A DNA stretch of 64,000 bases, from assembly GCA_963807775.1 (NCBI GenBank), contig CAWECY010000001.1, positions 1 through 64,000 on the forward strand, written 5' to 3'. The position numbers and the translations under genes are program-made. Source of the DNA: Bog-473 sp963807775. GTDB taxonomy: Bacteria > Actinomycetota > Acidimicrobiia > Acidimicrobiales > RAAP-2. The notes beneath the pieces are model-generated. The model was not told the DNA's origin. It ran no database searches and was given only the letters and a program-made list of their open reading frames with translations. Below are positions 1-7,105 of this stretch, piece after piece (positions within the stretch are counted from its first letter, which is position 1; each line of letters opens with the position of its first letter).

Positions 1-57
1 AGGCTTAGAAGTGTCGGAGGGGGGGCCGAAACCAGAAACCCACCGCCGGTCTGGGCC

Positions 58-588
58 ATGGAGGTGGCTACCTCGGTGGGCGATGAACGACCCGCAGTGG
101 ACCTTATGGGACGGCTTTCAAACCCTCCCGAGACGCTCGAATGTGTGGCTGACCAGGGAGAGGGTGATACTCCCCCACCCACACGGACGACCTCGAAGGG
201 CGCGAAACGCTCCTCCAACACGCCCGAACCGGGCGATCTGGAAGAAAAGGGACAGCTTTCAAACCCTGTGCAGCGGCGGCTGTCCCGACGTGTCGTCGAT
301 GAACTGGCGCACCTCTACGAGGAGGGGGCGTCGATCGATGCGCTCGCACGGCGCTACGGCGTCCACCGGACCACGATCATCGCTCAACTCGATCGGCGAG
401 GCGTGCCCCGACGCCGCGTCGCCCGGAAAATGACCGACCCCTCGGTCGCCCGAGCGTCCGAACGCTACGCCGAGGGGCTGTCGGTCGCCGATGTGGCTTC
501 GGAGTCCGGTGTCCACGCAAGAACGCTCGCCCGGGAGTTCCGGCGGGCTGGGACTCCCATCCGAGCACGGCAAGGTTGGAATCGCTGA
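58..588 (+). CDS. Double helix-turn-helix DNA-binding protein, recombinase-type, no catalytic domain
   Basis: About 176 aa. The first 80 residues are low-complexity and unconvincing; the C-terminal half holds two HTH units of the kind found at the end of serine recombinases. They lie at about residues 84-118 (ASIDALARRYGVHRTTI) and 138-170 (LSVADVASESGVHARTLARE). No resolvase catalytic domain is visible. Such free-standing HTH proteins are common beside mobile elements in actinobacteria. The real start may be inside, near 270, because the N-terminal part contains two copies of the motif CTTTCAAACCC (115 and 256) that also occurs at the far end of the accessory block. Either a small regulator of a mobile element or a recombinase remnant; I cannot decide which. 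Confidence 0.5.
   Translation: MEVATSVGDERPAVDLMGRLSNPPETLECVADQGEGDTPPPTRTTSKGAKRSSNTPEPGDLEEKGQLSNPVQRRLSRRVVDELAHLYEEGASIDALARRYGVHRTTIIAQLDRRGVPRRRVARKMTDPSVARASERYAEGLSVADVASESGVHARTLAREFRRAGTPIRARQGWNR
115..266. repeat. Two copies of CTTTCAAACCC, one followed by GCTGACCAGGGA
   Basis: Exact 11-bp copies of CTTTCAAACCC are at 115-125 and 256-266. The first is followed at 148-159 by GCTGACCAGGGA. The same pair, in the same order but with tighter spacing, recurs at 11950-11960 and 11964-11975, next to the tRNA-Val gene. The recurrence at both edges of the accessory block is seen directly; a role as element ends is inference. Confidence 0.45.
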
Positions 589-693
589 GTTCCCTCCTTG
601 GATGAGCTGCTCGCGAAAGCAAGCACCTGACGCATTGCCTGCCGGAATGTCGCTACTGATCAATGTATGGGGGCAGTCTCAGCGCCGTGAATC

Positions 694-897
694 TCAGGGA
701 TCGGTCCGGTACTTCGAGTTCGGCTGATACTCACCGGTCGGCACGCCGTCGTCGCCGACTTTCCAAGCTCCCTTGATGCCCTCAGGTGGTTCAGCACCGT
801 CGGGGTCGTCGCACTTCGGGTCAATCTCATAGACCCGGATCAAGCCCAGTCGGCTCGGCCGAGGCCGATGGCAATCGCTCAGGGCCCTTGATCGCAA
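694..897 (-). CDS. Small hypothetical protein
   Basis: Up to 67 aa, ending GEYQPNSKYRTDP. The C-terminal 50 residues (GLIRVYEIDPKCDDPDG onward) look like a real folded small protein: balanced composition, few rare codons, and none of the Arg/Pro-rich look of antisense frames here. The start is unclear; the first 15 residues look non-coding, and a TTG near 855 is another candidate. The flanks 589-693 and 898-1059 hold nothing I can identify. It may be the 3' remnant of a longer gene in a decayed region. No function is assigned. Confidence 0.35.
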   Translation of the reverse strand: MRSRALSDCHRPRPSRLGLIRVYEIDPKCDDPDGAEPPEGIKGAWKVGDDGVPTGEYQPNSKYRTDP

Positions 898-1059
898 TCG
901 ATTGGGTACAAGACGGTGTTCAGGATCGGCATCGCCCCCGGCGACGTGGCGCTTACTGACCGTACCCAGCGGGATTCACTTGACTCGCTACCCTCACTGT
1001 GCCGCAGGGCGACACCCTGTCCCGGCGACGCTGTGTAGGGGGCACCTCAGGCCTGTACA

Positions 1060-1695
1060 TCAAGGGTCCCACCGCATGAACCAGATCCGCGGTCCACCGT
1101 CGGGAGCGTAGGCATCGTCGATGACCCGGAACCCGTACCTCCCGTAGATCGCAACGTTGTGCTCCGTTCCCGTTGAAAGGAAGGCACCAGTGTTCTGGGC
1201 CCGCGCCCGTGCCTGACCTTCGAGTATCAACGCCCCGCCATAACCCTGACCTTGCAGTCTTGGATCCACGGCAATCGAGTCGAGCTGCCACAGAGGTTGC
1301 CTGGGACTTCGGGCGTCAACCCAACTCCAGAACTTGTCATACCGTCGCCCCCCGTCGTCGGTCAGTGCGTGGATGCCCGGTTGATTCCAGGGATGGTCTG
1401 CCCACGACTCAAACTGGTTGGGCGCAATCCAGACCGCTGCCCCGCTCGCTGAGCCTGCCTCGGTCACTAAGTTCAGGCCGAGCGCGACTTCGAGAAACAG
1501 AGCGAAGCAGCGTGTAAAGCGCTCGGTTGAGTCCTGCACTTCGCCGATCGGCCAACGCATCATTGGTTCGTTCACGAATGCCCGTCCAAAGATCGGCGCG
1601 AGCGCCACAAGCCGATTCGTACCAGCCGGCGCTACCGAGATCAGCGGACGGTTCACCGTCATCGGAGTGTACAGATTAGGTGACGGAGCACTCAT
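1060..1695 (-). CDS. GNAT-family N-acetyltransferase
   Basis: About 211 aa. I start it at the ATG at 1695 (MSAPSPNLYTP); the frame is open further upstream but that part overlaps the TetR gene. The acetyl-CoA-binding motif A is clear at about residue 140: WQLDSIAVDPRLQGQGYGGA, with the R-x-x-Q/G-x-G-x-G/A signature. It is followed by the typical motif B stretch ending IYGRYGFRVID. GNAT proteins move an acetyl group from acetyl-CoA to an amine of a small molecule or protein; the substrate is unknown. The gene runs the same way as the TetR gene 43 bp upstream and could share its transcript, which would fit a small TetR-controlled detoxification unit, but that is inference. Confidence 0.8.
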   Translation of the reverse strand: MSAPSPNLYTPMTVNRPLISVAPAGTNRLVALAPIFGRAFVNEPMMRWPIGEVQDSTERFTRCFALFLEVALGLNLVTEAGSASGAAVWIAPNQFESWADHPWNQPGIHALTDDGGRRYDKFWSWVDARSPRQPLWQLDSIAVDPRLQGQGYGGALILEGQARARAQNTGAFLSTGTEHNVAIYGRYGFRVIDDAYAPDGGPRIWFMRWDP

Positions 1696-1738
1696 CTTGG
1701 CCACAGACCCGGCGACTGCGTAAGGGGGCAGTCTTTGC

Positions 1739-2350
1739 CTATCCCGTTCCTCGGAGTCCGCCCAAGAGCCGCTTGAGCGATTGGCGGGCTTGAGTGTGGG
1801 CTTGTCGGCGGTCCGAGGCATTGGCGATGTAGAGGGCGGCTTCGTCCACGGCAGCTAGAAGCATGTGCGCTAGCGGAGCTGTCGGTTGGCGCGGGATGAC
1901 CTTCTGCGTCACGGCGGCGTCGAGCATGGCCGTGATCAGTCCCAGACCGTATTGAGCTTCAAGGCTGCGCCACTGATCCCACCCGAGGACGGCCGGGCCG
2001 TCGATCAGCAGGACTTGCTGTACGTCGGGGTTGTCGGCTGAGGCGTCGAGGAACTGCTGAAGTGCGGCCGTAAGGAGTTCAAGTGCATCGTCGCGTTCGT
2101 CTACGACTGTGGCCGCAGCGAGGTCGGCCTGCACCTCATCGAACACGGCGCGGAATAGGTCCTCTTTGTCCGCGAAGTGGTGGTAAAGGGCACCGCGGGT
2201 GCCGACGTCAGCCTTCGCGACGATCTCCTCAGTTCCGGTGGCGAAGTATCCCTGGGAGACGAACAGCTCCCGGGCGGCGCTTATCAGGGCCGCCTTGGTG
2301 GCTTCGCCACGCGACACCCGCGCCGTGCCGGACTCATCGGACCTTGACAT
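1739..2350 (-). CDS. TetR/AcrR-family transcriptional regulator
   Basis: 203 aa, the usual TetR length. The N-terminal HTH domain spans about residues 16-62: TKAALISAARELFVSQGY leads into a recognition helix region ending VGTRGALYHHFADKEDLF, the signature of the family. The C-terminal ligand-binding domain is helical and unassigned. It is divergent from the epoxide-hydrolase-like gene at 2414, with a 63-bp gap holding two copies of CTGTAGGTT that are good operator candidates. Expected role: repressor of itself and of the divergent enzyme, released by a small hydrophobic ligand. Confidence 0.88.
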   Translation of the reverse strand: MSRSDESGTARVSRGEATKAALISAARELFVSQGYFATGTEEIVAKADVGTRGALYHHFADKEDLFRAVFDEVQADLAAATVVDERDDALELLTAALQQFLDASADNPDVQQVLLIDGPAVLGWDQWRSLEAQYGLGLITAMLDAAVTQKVIPRQPTAPLAHMLLAAVDEAALYIANASDRRQAHTQARQSLKRLLGGLRGTG

Positions 2351-2355
2351 ACAGG

Positions 2356-2388
2356 CTGTAGGTTAGTAAGAGATACAACCTGTAGGTT
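2356..2388. promoter_or_regulatory. Candidate TetR operator, paired CTGTAGGTT sites
   Basis: CTGTAGGTT occurs exactly at 2356-2364 and 2380-2388, 24 bp apart, inside the 63-bp divergent gap. The second copy lies in AACCTGTAGGTT (2377-2388), an inverted repeat AACC-N4-GGTT. The position between a TetR gene and its divergent neighbour is the classic operator arrangement. Binding itself is inferred. Confidence 0.55.
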
Positions 2389-2413
2389 TGGTTCCAAGAC
2401 GAGAGGACACGAT

Positions 2414-2812
2414 ATGGCGACGGCAGGTGATGTGGTCAGAAAGTTTTGCGGGGCGATCGACCGGAAGGACCTCGCTGTCGTCGAATCCCTCCTTGACGGC
2501 AAGGTCGTGTACCACAACATCGGTTTAGAACCGGCGGTCGGTCGTGAGGCGGCCCTCGCGGCAGTGAAGTTCCAGTTCGACATGTTCGACCCGATCTCGT
2601 TTCGTATCAGGAATCTCGCCGAAGTCGGTGACACGGTTCTCACGGAGCGAATCGACGAGATCACGGCCAACGGCGTCATGGCGCCTGTACCCGTCATGGG
2701 TACGTTCGAGGTGACAGACGGTCGAATCGTGCAGTGGCGTGACTACTTCGATATGGCGCTGGTCGGCAAACTCATGGGCGGCGAAGACGTCGCCTCGCTG
2801 CTGCCTAGCTGA
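2414..2812 (+). CDS. Limonene-1,2-epoxide hydrolase-like / SnoaL-fold protein
   Basis: 132 aa, NTF2-like fold. A purine-rich RBS (GAGAGGA) precedes the ATG. The family signature is visible: VYHNIGLEP (residues 35-43), then TERIDEI (about 78-84) and GRIVQWRDYFD (about 104-114). In Rhodococcus limonene epoxide hydrolase an Asp-Arg-Asp triad activates water; here the R and D of TERIDE and the D of WRDYFD sit where those residues are expected. The probable activity is hydrolysis of a small epoxide, but NTF2-fold proteins vary and a SnoaL-type cyclase or non-catalytic role is possible. Divergent from, and probably controlled by, the TetR gene. Confidence 0.75.
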   Translation: MATAGDVVRKFCGAIDRKDLAVVESLLDGKVVYHNIGLEPAVGREAALAAVKFQFDMFDPISFRIRNLAEVGDTVLTERIDEITANGVMAPVPVMGTFEVTDGRIVQWRDYFDMALVGKLMGGEDVASLLPS

Positions 2813-2950
2813 ACTCGAAGTTCCGCTTTGGGGGTATCCCCAGGGTGCCGCAGGGTGTCACCCCAGCCCGGTGTACTGGGACACTTTCCGACTGATCGAT
2901 ATGGCGCACGTACGGGATGGTCTGTGGCTCAGACAGGCCACGCTGTCGCT
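2813..2950. other. Intergenic stretch, nothing recognised
   Basis: The 138 bp between the convergent hydrolase-like gene and the broken lipoprotein gene show no clear hairpin-plus-T terminator and no conserved reading frame. Confidence 0.5.
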
Positions 2951-3880
2951 TTAGCCGCCTTGTTGGGTGAGTGTGCACGGAGCGGTCGCGCCATTGGGCT
3001 CGCTCACCGTGGCCGATACGGCCGTCGGTGGAGCACTGACCGTCATGGATACTGCAGCATGGTTCTGTCCGGCAATCACATTGGCCGTGTTGCTTACTGA
3101 ACCGGCTTGGAAGGTCACGATCGCAGGTCCTGCGATTGTGACTGAAGCAGACACCACTCCATTTGCATAGCTCCACGTACCGTTACATGCGCTGCTGCCC
3201 GTTGCGCTGCCTCCAGGCGTAGTTACCTTCGCTCCCGCTGGCAGCTCGAAGGTCGAGCTCGGCACCGTCGGAGAGAGGCTCTGCAGCTCGAAGTTCGTGC
3301 TGCCCTGATGGACATACCCGGGGATGCCCCGTGATGTCACGCACACGGTGCCGTACGACCGATTTTGCACACCTTCGGGCCATTTCACGCAATCGAGCGT
3401 CATTGCGTCCACGGTCATCTTCGAGGTGCTCTCCGAGAACCCGGCGGATTTGGAGTACCGCTTCAACCCGGTCAGGAAGCCCAACCAGTACTTGGACTGG
3501 TAGGGATTGACGATGACCCACCCGTTCTCGGTGCTCGCCTTGGGGAATCCCAGATCTACGCATGCCCAGGGGCTCGGAGGTGCTTGTGAGCTCGAAGCAT
3601 TCGGCTGGGTGCAAGAGTAGGAGCCCGTCCCGTTCTGGACGTATTCGTTGGTGCCGGTCGCGCTCGGGATCTTCAGGGCGAAACTGTTTGGCGGCTGAGC
3701 GGCATACTCGACGGACTCGGTCTCCTCCGTCGACAGAGTCGCCGTGAAGGTGGCTTGATAGGTGGCCGTCTCACCCTTCTGCAGGGCGCCAAATATCACG
3801 GCGTCGTCGGGCTCGGAAAAACTGAGGTGGCCTGTCTTGGCCCCTTCGGCGGTAGTCGCCAAGGGGCCGTTGTTAATGGT
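2951..3880 (-). pseudogene. 3' part of a lipoprotein gene split by the IS256 element
   Basis: About 300 codons of an exported protein, rich in Ser, Thr, Ala and Gly with scattered Cys, ending CTLTQQGG. The frame enters from the IS side without a credible start: reading back from LATTAEGAKTG the first stop lies inside the element. The missing N-terminus, with a lipoprotein signal, is found in the same strand and order on the other side of the element (5274-5398). Two segments look like beta-rich domains (GETATYQATFTATL and a repeat of VSASVTIAGPAIVTF type). Function unknown; probably a surface lipoprotein inactivated by the insertion. Confidence 0.6.
3839..3868. other. Strong hairpin beside the IS256 left end
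   Basis: GGCCCCTT at 3839-3846 and GGCG at 3848-3851 pair with CGCC at 3857-3860 and AAGGGGCC at 3861-3868, with one bulged C and a 5-base loop. It ends 12 bp outside the left repeat of the element. There is no T-run on either side, so it is not a standard terminator. It may be part of the host gene, or a feature that attracted the insertion. Confidence 0.5.
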
Positions 3881-5273
3881 AGGTGTTCAGGCGTCGAAAC
3901 CAAGACCACTACCCACAAGAAGGGGACCACCACCAATGAAGAAGAAGCTACCTGTTGTGACCGTCGCGGCGCGGGACGAGGCGGCACGCCTCGCCGACCT
4001 GCCCGCCGAGGCGACGATCGCCCTCGAGGACCTGGCCCGTGCCATCAAGGACGGCTTTATGGCGTTCTGTTGCTCGGCCGGGCTGGCCGTGGTCGAAGAG
4101 ATCATGGCCGCCGAGATGACCGAGAAGGCCGGTCCCAAGGGACGCCACGATCCCGACCGCAGCGCCACGAGGAACGGCTCGGCACCGGGTTCGGTCGTCC
4201 TCGGCGGCCGCACCGTGCCCGTGCGTCGTCCCCGGGCGACGAGGACCGAGGGAGGCGAGGTCCACCTCGACTCCTACGGCGCCTTCAACGATCGGGACCT
4301 GCTGAGCCAGCTCGCCGTCGAGCGCATGCTGGCCGGGGTGGCGACGCGGCGCCACGCACTCGTCGCCGAGCCGATCGGCACCGAACTCGAAGAGGTCGCC
4401 CGCGGCGACTCCAAGTCGGCCATCTCGCGGCGTTTCGTGGCGGCGACCACCGAGAAGCTGGCCGAGCTGCTCGCCTCGGACCTCTCGGTCCACGACGCTG
4501 CGGTCCTCATGATCGACGGCATCATGTTCCACGAGTGCTGCTGCGTGGTGGCCCTGCTCATCACCAGCGACGGGACCAAGATCCCCGTCGGGGTGTGGGA
4601 GGGCGACACCGAGAACGGCACAGTGGTCAAGCACCTGCTGGCCGACCTGGTCGACCGTGGACTGCGCTTCGAGCAGGGCCTGCTCGTCGTGATCGACGGG
4701 GGCAAAGCGCTCGCCGCGGGCGTCAAGCGCGTCTTCGGCCAGCACGCGGTCGTGCAGCGTTGCGTGTTGCACAAGCGGCGCGATGTCAGTGACTACCTCG
4801 CCCCCGAGCTGGCTCGGCGCATCGATCGCCAGCTCAAGGCGGCCTTCAACGACGCCGATGCCGCCCGGGGGCTCAAGGTCGCCAAAGGCCTCGCCGCTCA
4901 GCTCGAGCGTGAGCAGCCCAGTGCCGCGGCCTCCTTGCGCGAGGGACTCGAGGACATGTTCACCGTGCGCCGGCTCGGAGCTTCCGATCGGCTCGCCCGG
5001 TCCTTGTCGTGCACCAACAACATCGAATCGATGATCTCGACGGTGCGCCTCGTCTCCTCGGGCGTCAAGCGCTGGCGCGATCCGGCCATGGTGCGGCGCT
5101 GGGTGGGCACCGGCATGATCGAAGCGCAGCGATCCTTCCGACGGATCAAGGGCTGCAAAGACATGGGCCACCTCGTCGACGCCGTCCGTGCCGAAGTGTC
5201 TCGACGTCTCGCAGAAGAGGAAGGAGCAGTTGTCACACCCACCAAGTACTCTCAGGCTGCCGCCTGAACAGCT
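3881..5273 (+). mobile_element. IS256-family insertion sequence
   Basis: A complete-looking element around an intact mutator-type transposase. The ends carry a short imperfect inverted repeat: AGGTGTTCAGGCG at 3881-3893 and, on the other strand, AGCTGTTCAGGCG at 5261-5273 (12 of 13 match). I could not find an exact 8-9 bp target duplication outside these limits, so the true ends may reach a few bases further. It sits inside a lipoprotein gene, in the opposite orientation. Confidence 0.8.
3936..5267 (+). CDS. IS256-family (mutator-type) transposase
   Basis: 443 aa from the ATG at 3936 (MKKKLPVVTV), preceded by the purine-rich AAGGGGACCACC. A DDE transposase: the catalytic residues are visible as D in LMIDGIMFHE, D in LLVVIDGGKAL and E in SCTNNIESMIS, in the order and rough spacing of the family. 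The C/H signature after the second Asp is present as QRCVLHKRRDV. Length and C-terminus match a full-length enzyme, with no frameshift, so the copy may still be active. The stop codon overlaps the right inverted repeat. It cuts and inserts the surrounding element. Confidence 0.95.
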   Translation: MKKKLPVVTVAARDEAARLADLPAEATIALEDLARAIKDGFMAFCCSAGLAVVEEIMAAEMTEKAGPKGRHDPDRSATRNGSAPGSVVLGGRTVPVRRPRATRTEGGEVHLDSYGAFNDRDLLSQLAVERMLAGVATRRHALVAEPIGTELEEVARGDSKSAISRRFVAATTEKLAELLASDLSVHDAAVLMIDGIMFHECCCVVALLITSDGTKIPVGVWEGDTENGTVVKHLLADLVDRGLRFEQGLLVVIDGGKALAAGVKRVFGQHAVVQRCVLHKRRDVSDYLAPELARRIDRQLKAAFNDADAARGLKVAKGLAAQLEREQPSAAASLREGLEDMFTVRRLGASDRLARSLSCTNNIESMISTVRLVSSGVKRWRDPAMVRRWVGTGMIEAQRSFRRIKGCKDMGHLVDAVRAEVSRRLAEEEGAVVTPTKYSQAAA

Positions 5274-5398
5274 GTGGGACCGTCACCGAAATCCCACACG
5301 ATCGGGATCGAACACGCAGCGAGCACGGTACCCGCAAGCAGCAAGGCACCGAGGGCGCACGCGCGGCTCAACCGGGTCCGGGGGAGCGAACTACTCAC
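5274..5398 (-). pseudogene. 5' part of the IS-split lipoprotein gene (signal peptide)
   Basis: From the GTG at 5398 the frame gives a lipoprotein signal: a basic start (SSSLPRTRLSRA), a hydrophobic core (LGALLLAGTV) and the lipobox LAAC, then SIPIVWDFGDGP before it runs into the IS256 right end. It has the same strand and order as the headless 936-bp fragment at 2951-3880. I infer that both are halves of one gene. No reading frame joins them through the element. Confidence 0.6.
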
Positions 5399-5809
5399 TT
5401 CCCAGCATCGGCGCCTCCTTGGGGGAACGACGGTCGATACGTAGATCAAACTCCACATGGGCATGGATGGCAAGACCGTTACCCTTGGACCTATTCTGCC
5501 GTCGGGGGTAGTCATAACGAAGGGCTGAAAGTCCGTTGCCAGGTGACCTGTAATGCCGGACCGCCCGCCGCCATGAATCCCCTGAACCGAGGGTGCCGGT
5601 AGGGAGCGGGGTCGCCGCCAAGGTGCTCCGCTGTCGGGCGTAGCGCGTTCTCCCGCCGGCGCGGCCCATCACCACCGCCTGTGGCAGCACGGACGGCCTG
5701 AGTCAAGGCGCGTCTCAACGTGCCGTGCTAGCTCTGTTGGAGCGGCGCGCCAGAGCGGGTGCCGAGACGCTGGATCAGCCCACTCTCGGTTGGGGTTGTG
5801 CCCAACCCT
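5399..5809. other. Intergenic region upstream of the split lipoprotein gene
   Basis: 411 bp. Open frames exist on both strands but have Arg/Pro-rich, non-biological composition. It should hold the promoter of the lipoprotein gene; I see no convincing -35/-10 pair, repeat or terminator. Confidence 0.5.
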
Positions 5810-6937
5810 TCAGCCAGGTGCTGTCTTTGCTCCGGCAAGGCCCAGGTCGCGAGCGACGGCTGGTTTACGCAGCTTCCAGATGACGGCGTCGTAGGTAAAG
5901 TGCAACGCGCCGATGCTAAGCACGACGGTGTTGAAGACGGCATCGTGGACCGAGGCGTGCAGAGCCAGCGCGCCGAGCACGATGGCGCCGAAGTAGGCCA
6001 TGCGACCGGTTGTCCTATGGGCGACGTGCCCAAGTACGCCCGGCTTGGCCAAACCGTCGCCGACAGCGGTAGCTGCGCCGTAGCGCTGCTTGGCCGTCCG
6101 GTCGACCACTACGGCGTACTCGATGGCGTGCGTGCAGAGGTACGCAATGAACCCAGCGGCCGGATCGATCACGATGGCGGCCAGCAGGCCGAGGGACGAT
6201 GCCTGATAGAGCCACTTGGCCGGGTTAGCCCGCTCGCCGGCAGCGACCTCCTGGCGCACGACGGCTGCGAGCACAACCACCGTGGCAGCAACAGCGATGG
6301 CGAGAAAGACCGCTGCTACTGGGCGAAGGTCCACCAACAAAGCCACGCCCCCAGCGTTCTGTGGGTCGAGCTCCGAGCGCGTCACGAGTGCCGGGATGCT
6401 GGGCGTGGCAGCTACCGCGAGGAGCACTGCTGCCATGGGCACATAGGCCACGGCTCGGTCGAGGCGGGCGGATCCATAGTGGGACTTGCCGGAATAGATG
6501 CGCTGAACGCCGTAGCGCTGCTGCAAGACGTGCTGGAGGTTCCAGACAGCGGCGACGGGCACGACAACCCACCAACCATTGAACGCTGCGACCGCGGTGA
6601 TCGCCACAGCTGCGACGGGCGCCAAGGCGAACAGGCGAGGATGTTGAAGAAACTGTTGCCGGTCGCCGTAGACCATGCCGAATGTGAGGGGCTGGTGCAG
6701 GAAAGAGACGAGGAAGGCGAGCACCAAGCATTCTTGGAGGCGGTGAGTGGCGGCTACACCCGTGCCGGAAGTCAGGACATGGACCACAAGGAAGATGGGT
6801 AACCAGCACAACGAGATTGTGAGGTCCAGCCCGGCACCGAAGATCCACACTGGCCGGCGGGCCACAGCGACCGGCCGGACCACGCTGGGGCTCGGTGTCA
6901 CCACCATCGTGAGGCAGCCTACGGACCGCCGAGCCAT
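5810..6937 (-). CDS. Polytopic membrane protein with conserved His motifs
   Basis: 375 aa from the furthest start; the Met at residue 11 (MVVTPSPS) is an alternative. About nine hydrophobic segments. Three His-bearing motifs recur near helix ends: WNLQHVLQQRYGVQR, YLCTHAIEYAVVVDR and GALHFTYDAVIWKLRKP, plus FLHQPLTF near the N-terminus. That spacing resembles integral-membrane enzymes that hold a metal through His residues from several helices, and the HFTYDAVIWK ending is found in a family of uncharacterised bacterial membrane proteins. Function is not established; a carotenoid or lipid-modifying oxygenase is one possibility. It stands alone, with 168 bp before the divergent Ig-like gene. 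Confidence 0.6.
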   Translation of the reverse strand: MARRSVGCLTMVVTPSPSVVRPVAVARRPVWIFGAGLDLTISLCWLPIFLVVHVLTSGTGVAATHRLQECLVLAFLVSFLHQPLTFGMVYGDRQQFLQHPRLFALAPVAAVAITAVAAFNGWWVVVPVAAVWNLQHVLQQRYGVQRIYSGKSHYGSARLDRAVAYVPMAAVLLAVAATPSIPALVTRSELDPQNAGGVALLVDLRPVAAVFLAIAVAATVVVLAAVVRQEVAAGERANPAKWLYQASSLGLLAAIVIDPAAGFIAYLCTHAIEYAVVVDRTAKQRYGAATAVGDGLAKPGVLGHVAHRTTGRMAYFGAIVLGALALHASVHDAVFNTVVLSIGALHFTYDAVIWKLRKPAVARDLGLAGAKTAPG

Positions 6938-7105
6938 CGGACTAGAGGGTTAACGCAGTGGGGATCCGGGTCCAGCGCAGCTCAATCAGTATCCTGTATT
7001 TGGAGTGCCGTTGGCGTTGGCGGTGCCGGTCAAGGCCGGTGGACTTCGAGGAATCGCTCCCATATTGTCTGGCTGGCAAGGGTCGTCTTGCGACTTGGGG
7101 GCGCC

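Noticed and set aside
3948..5171. 407-codon minus-strand frame across the IS256 transposase
   Set aside because: Shadow of the transposase; no recognisable motif.
3881..5273. Exact target-site duplication of the IS256 element
   Set aside because: The nearest match, ACGGTCCC versus ACGGCCCC, is imperfect and does not fit equal end lengths.
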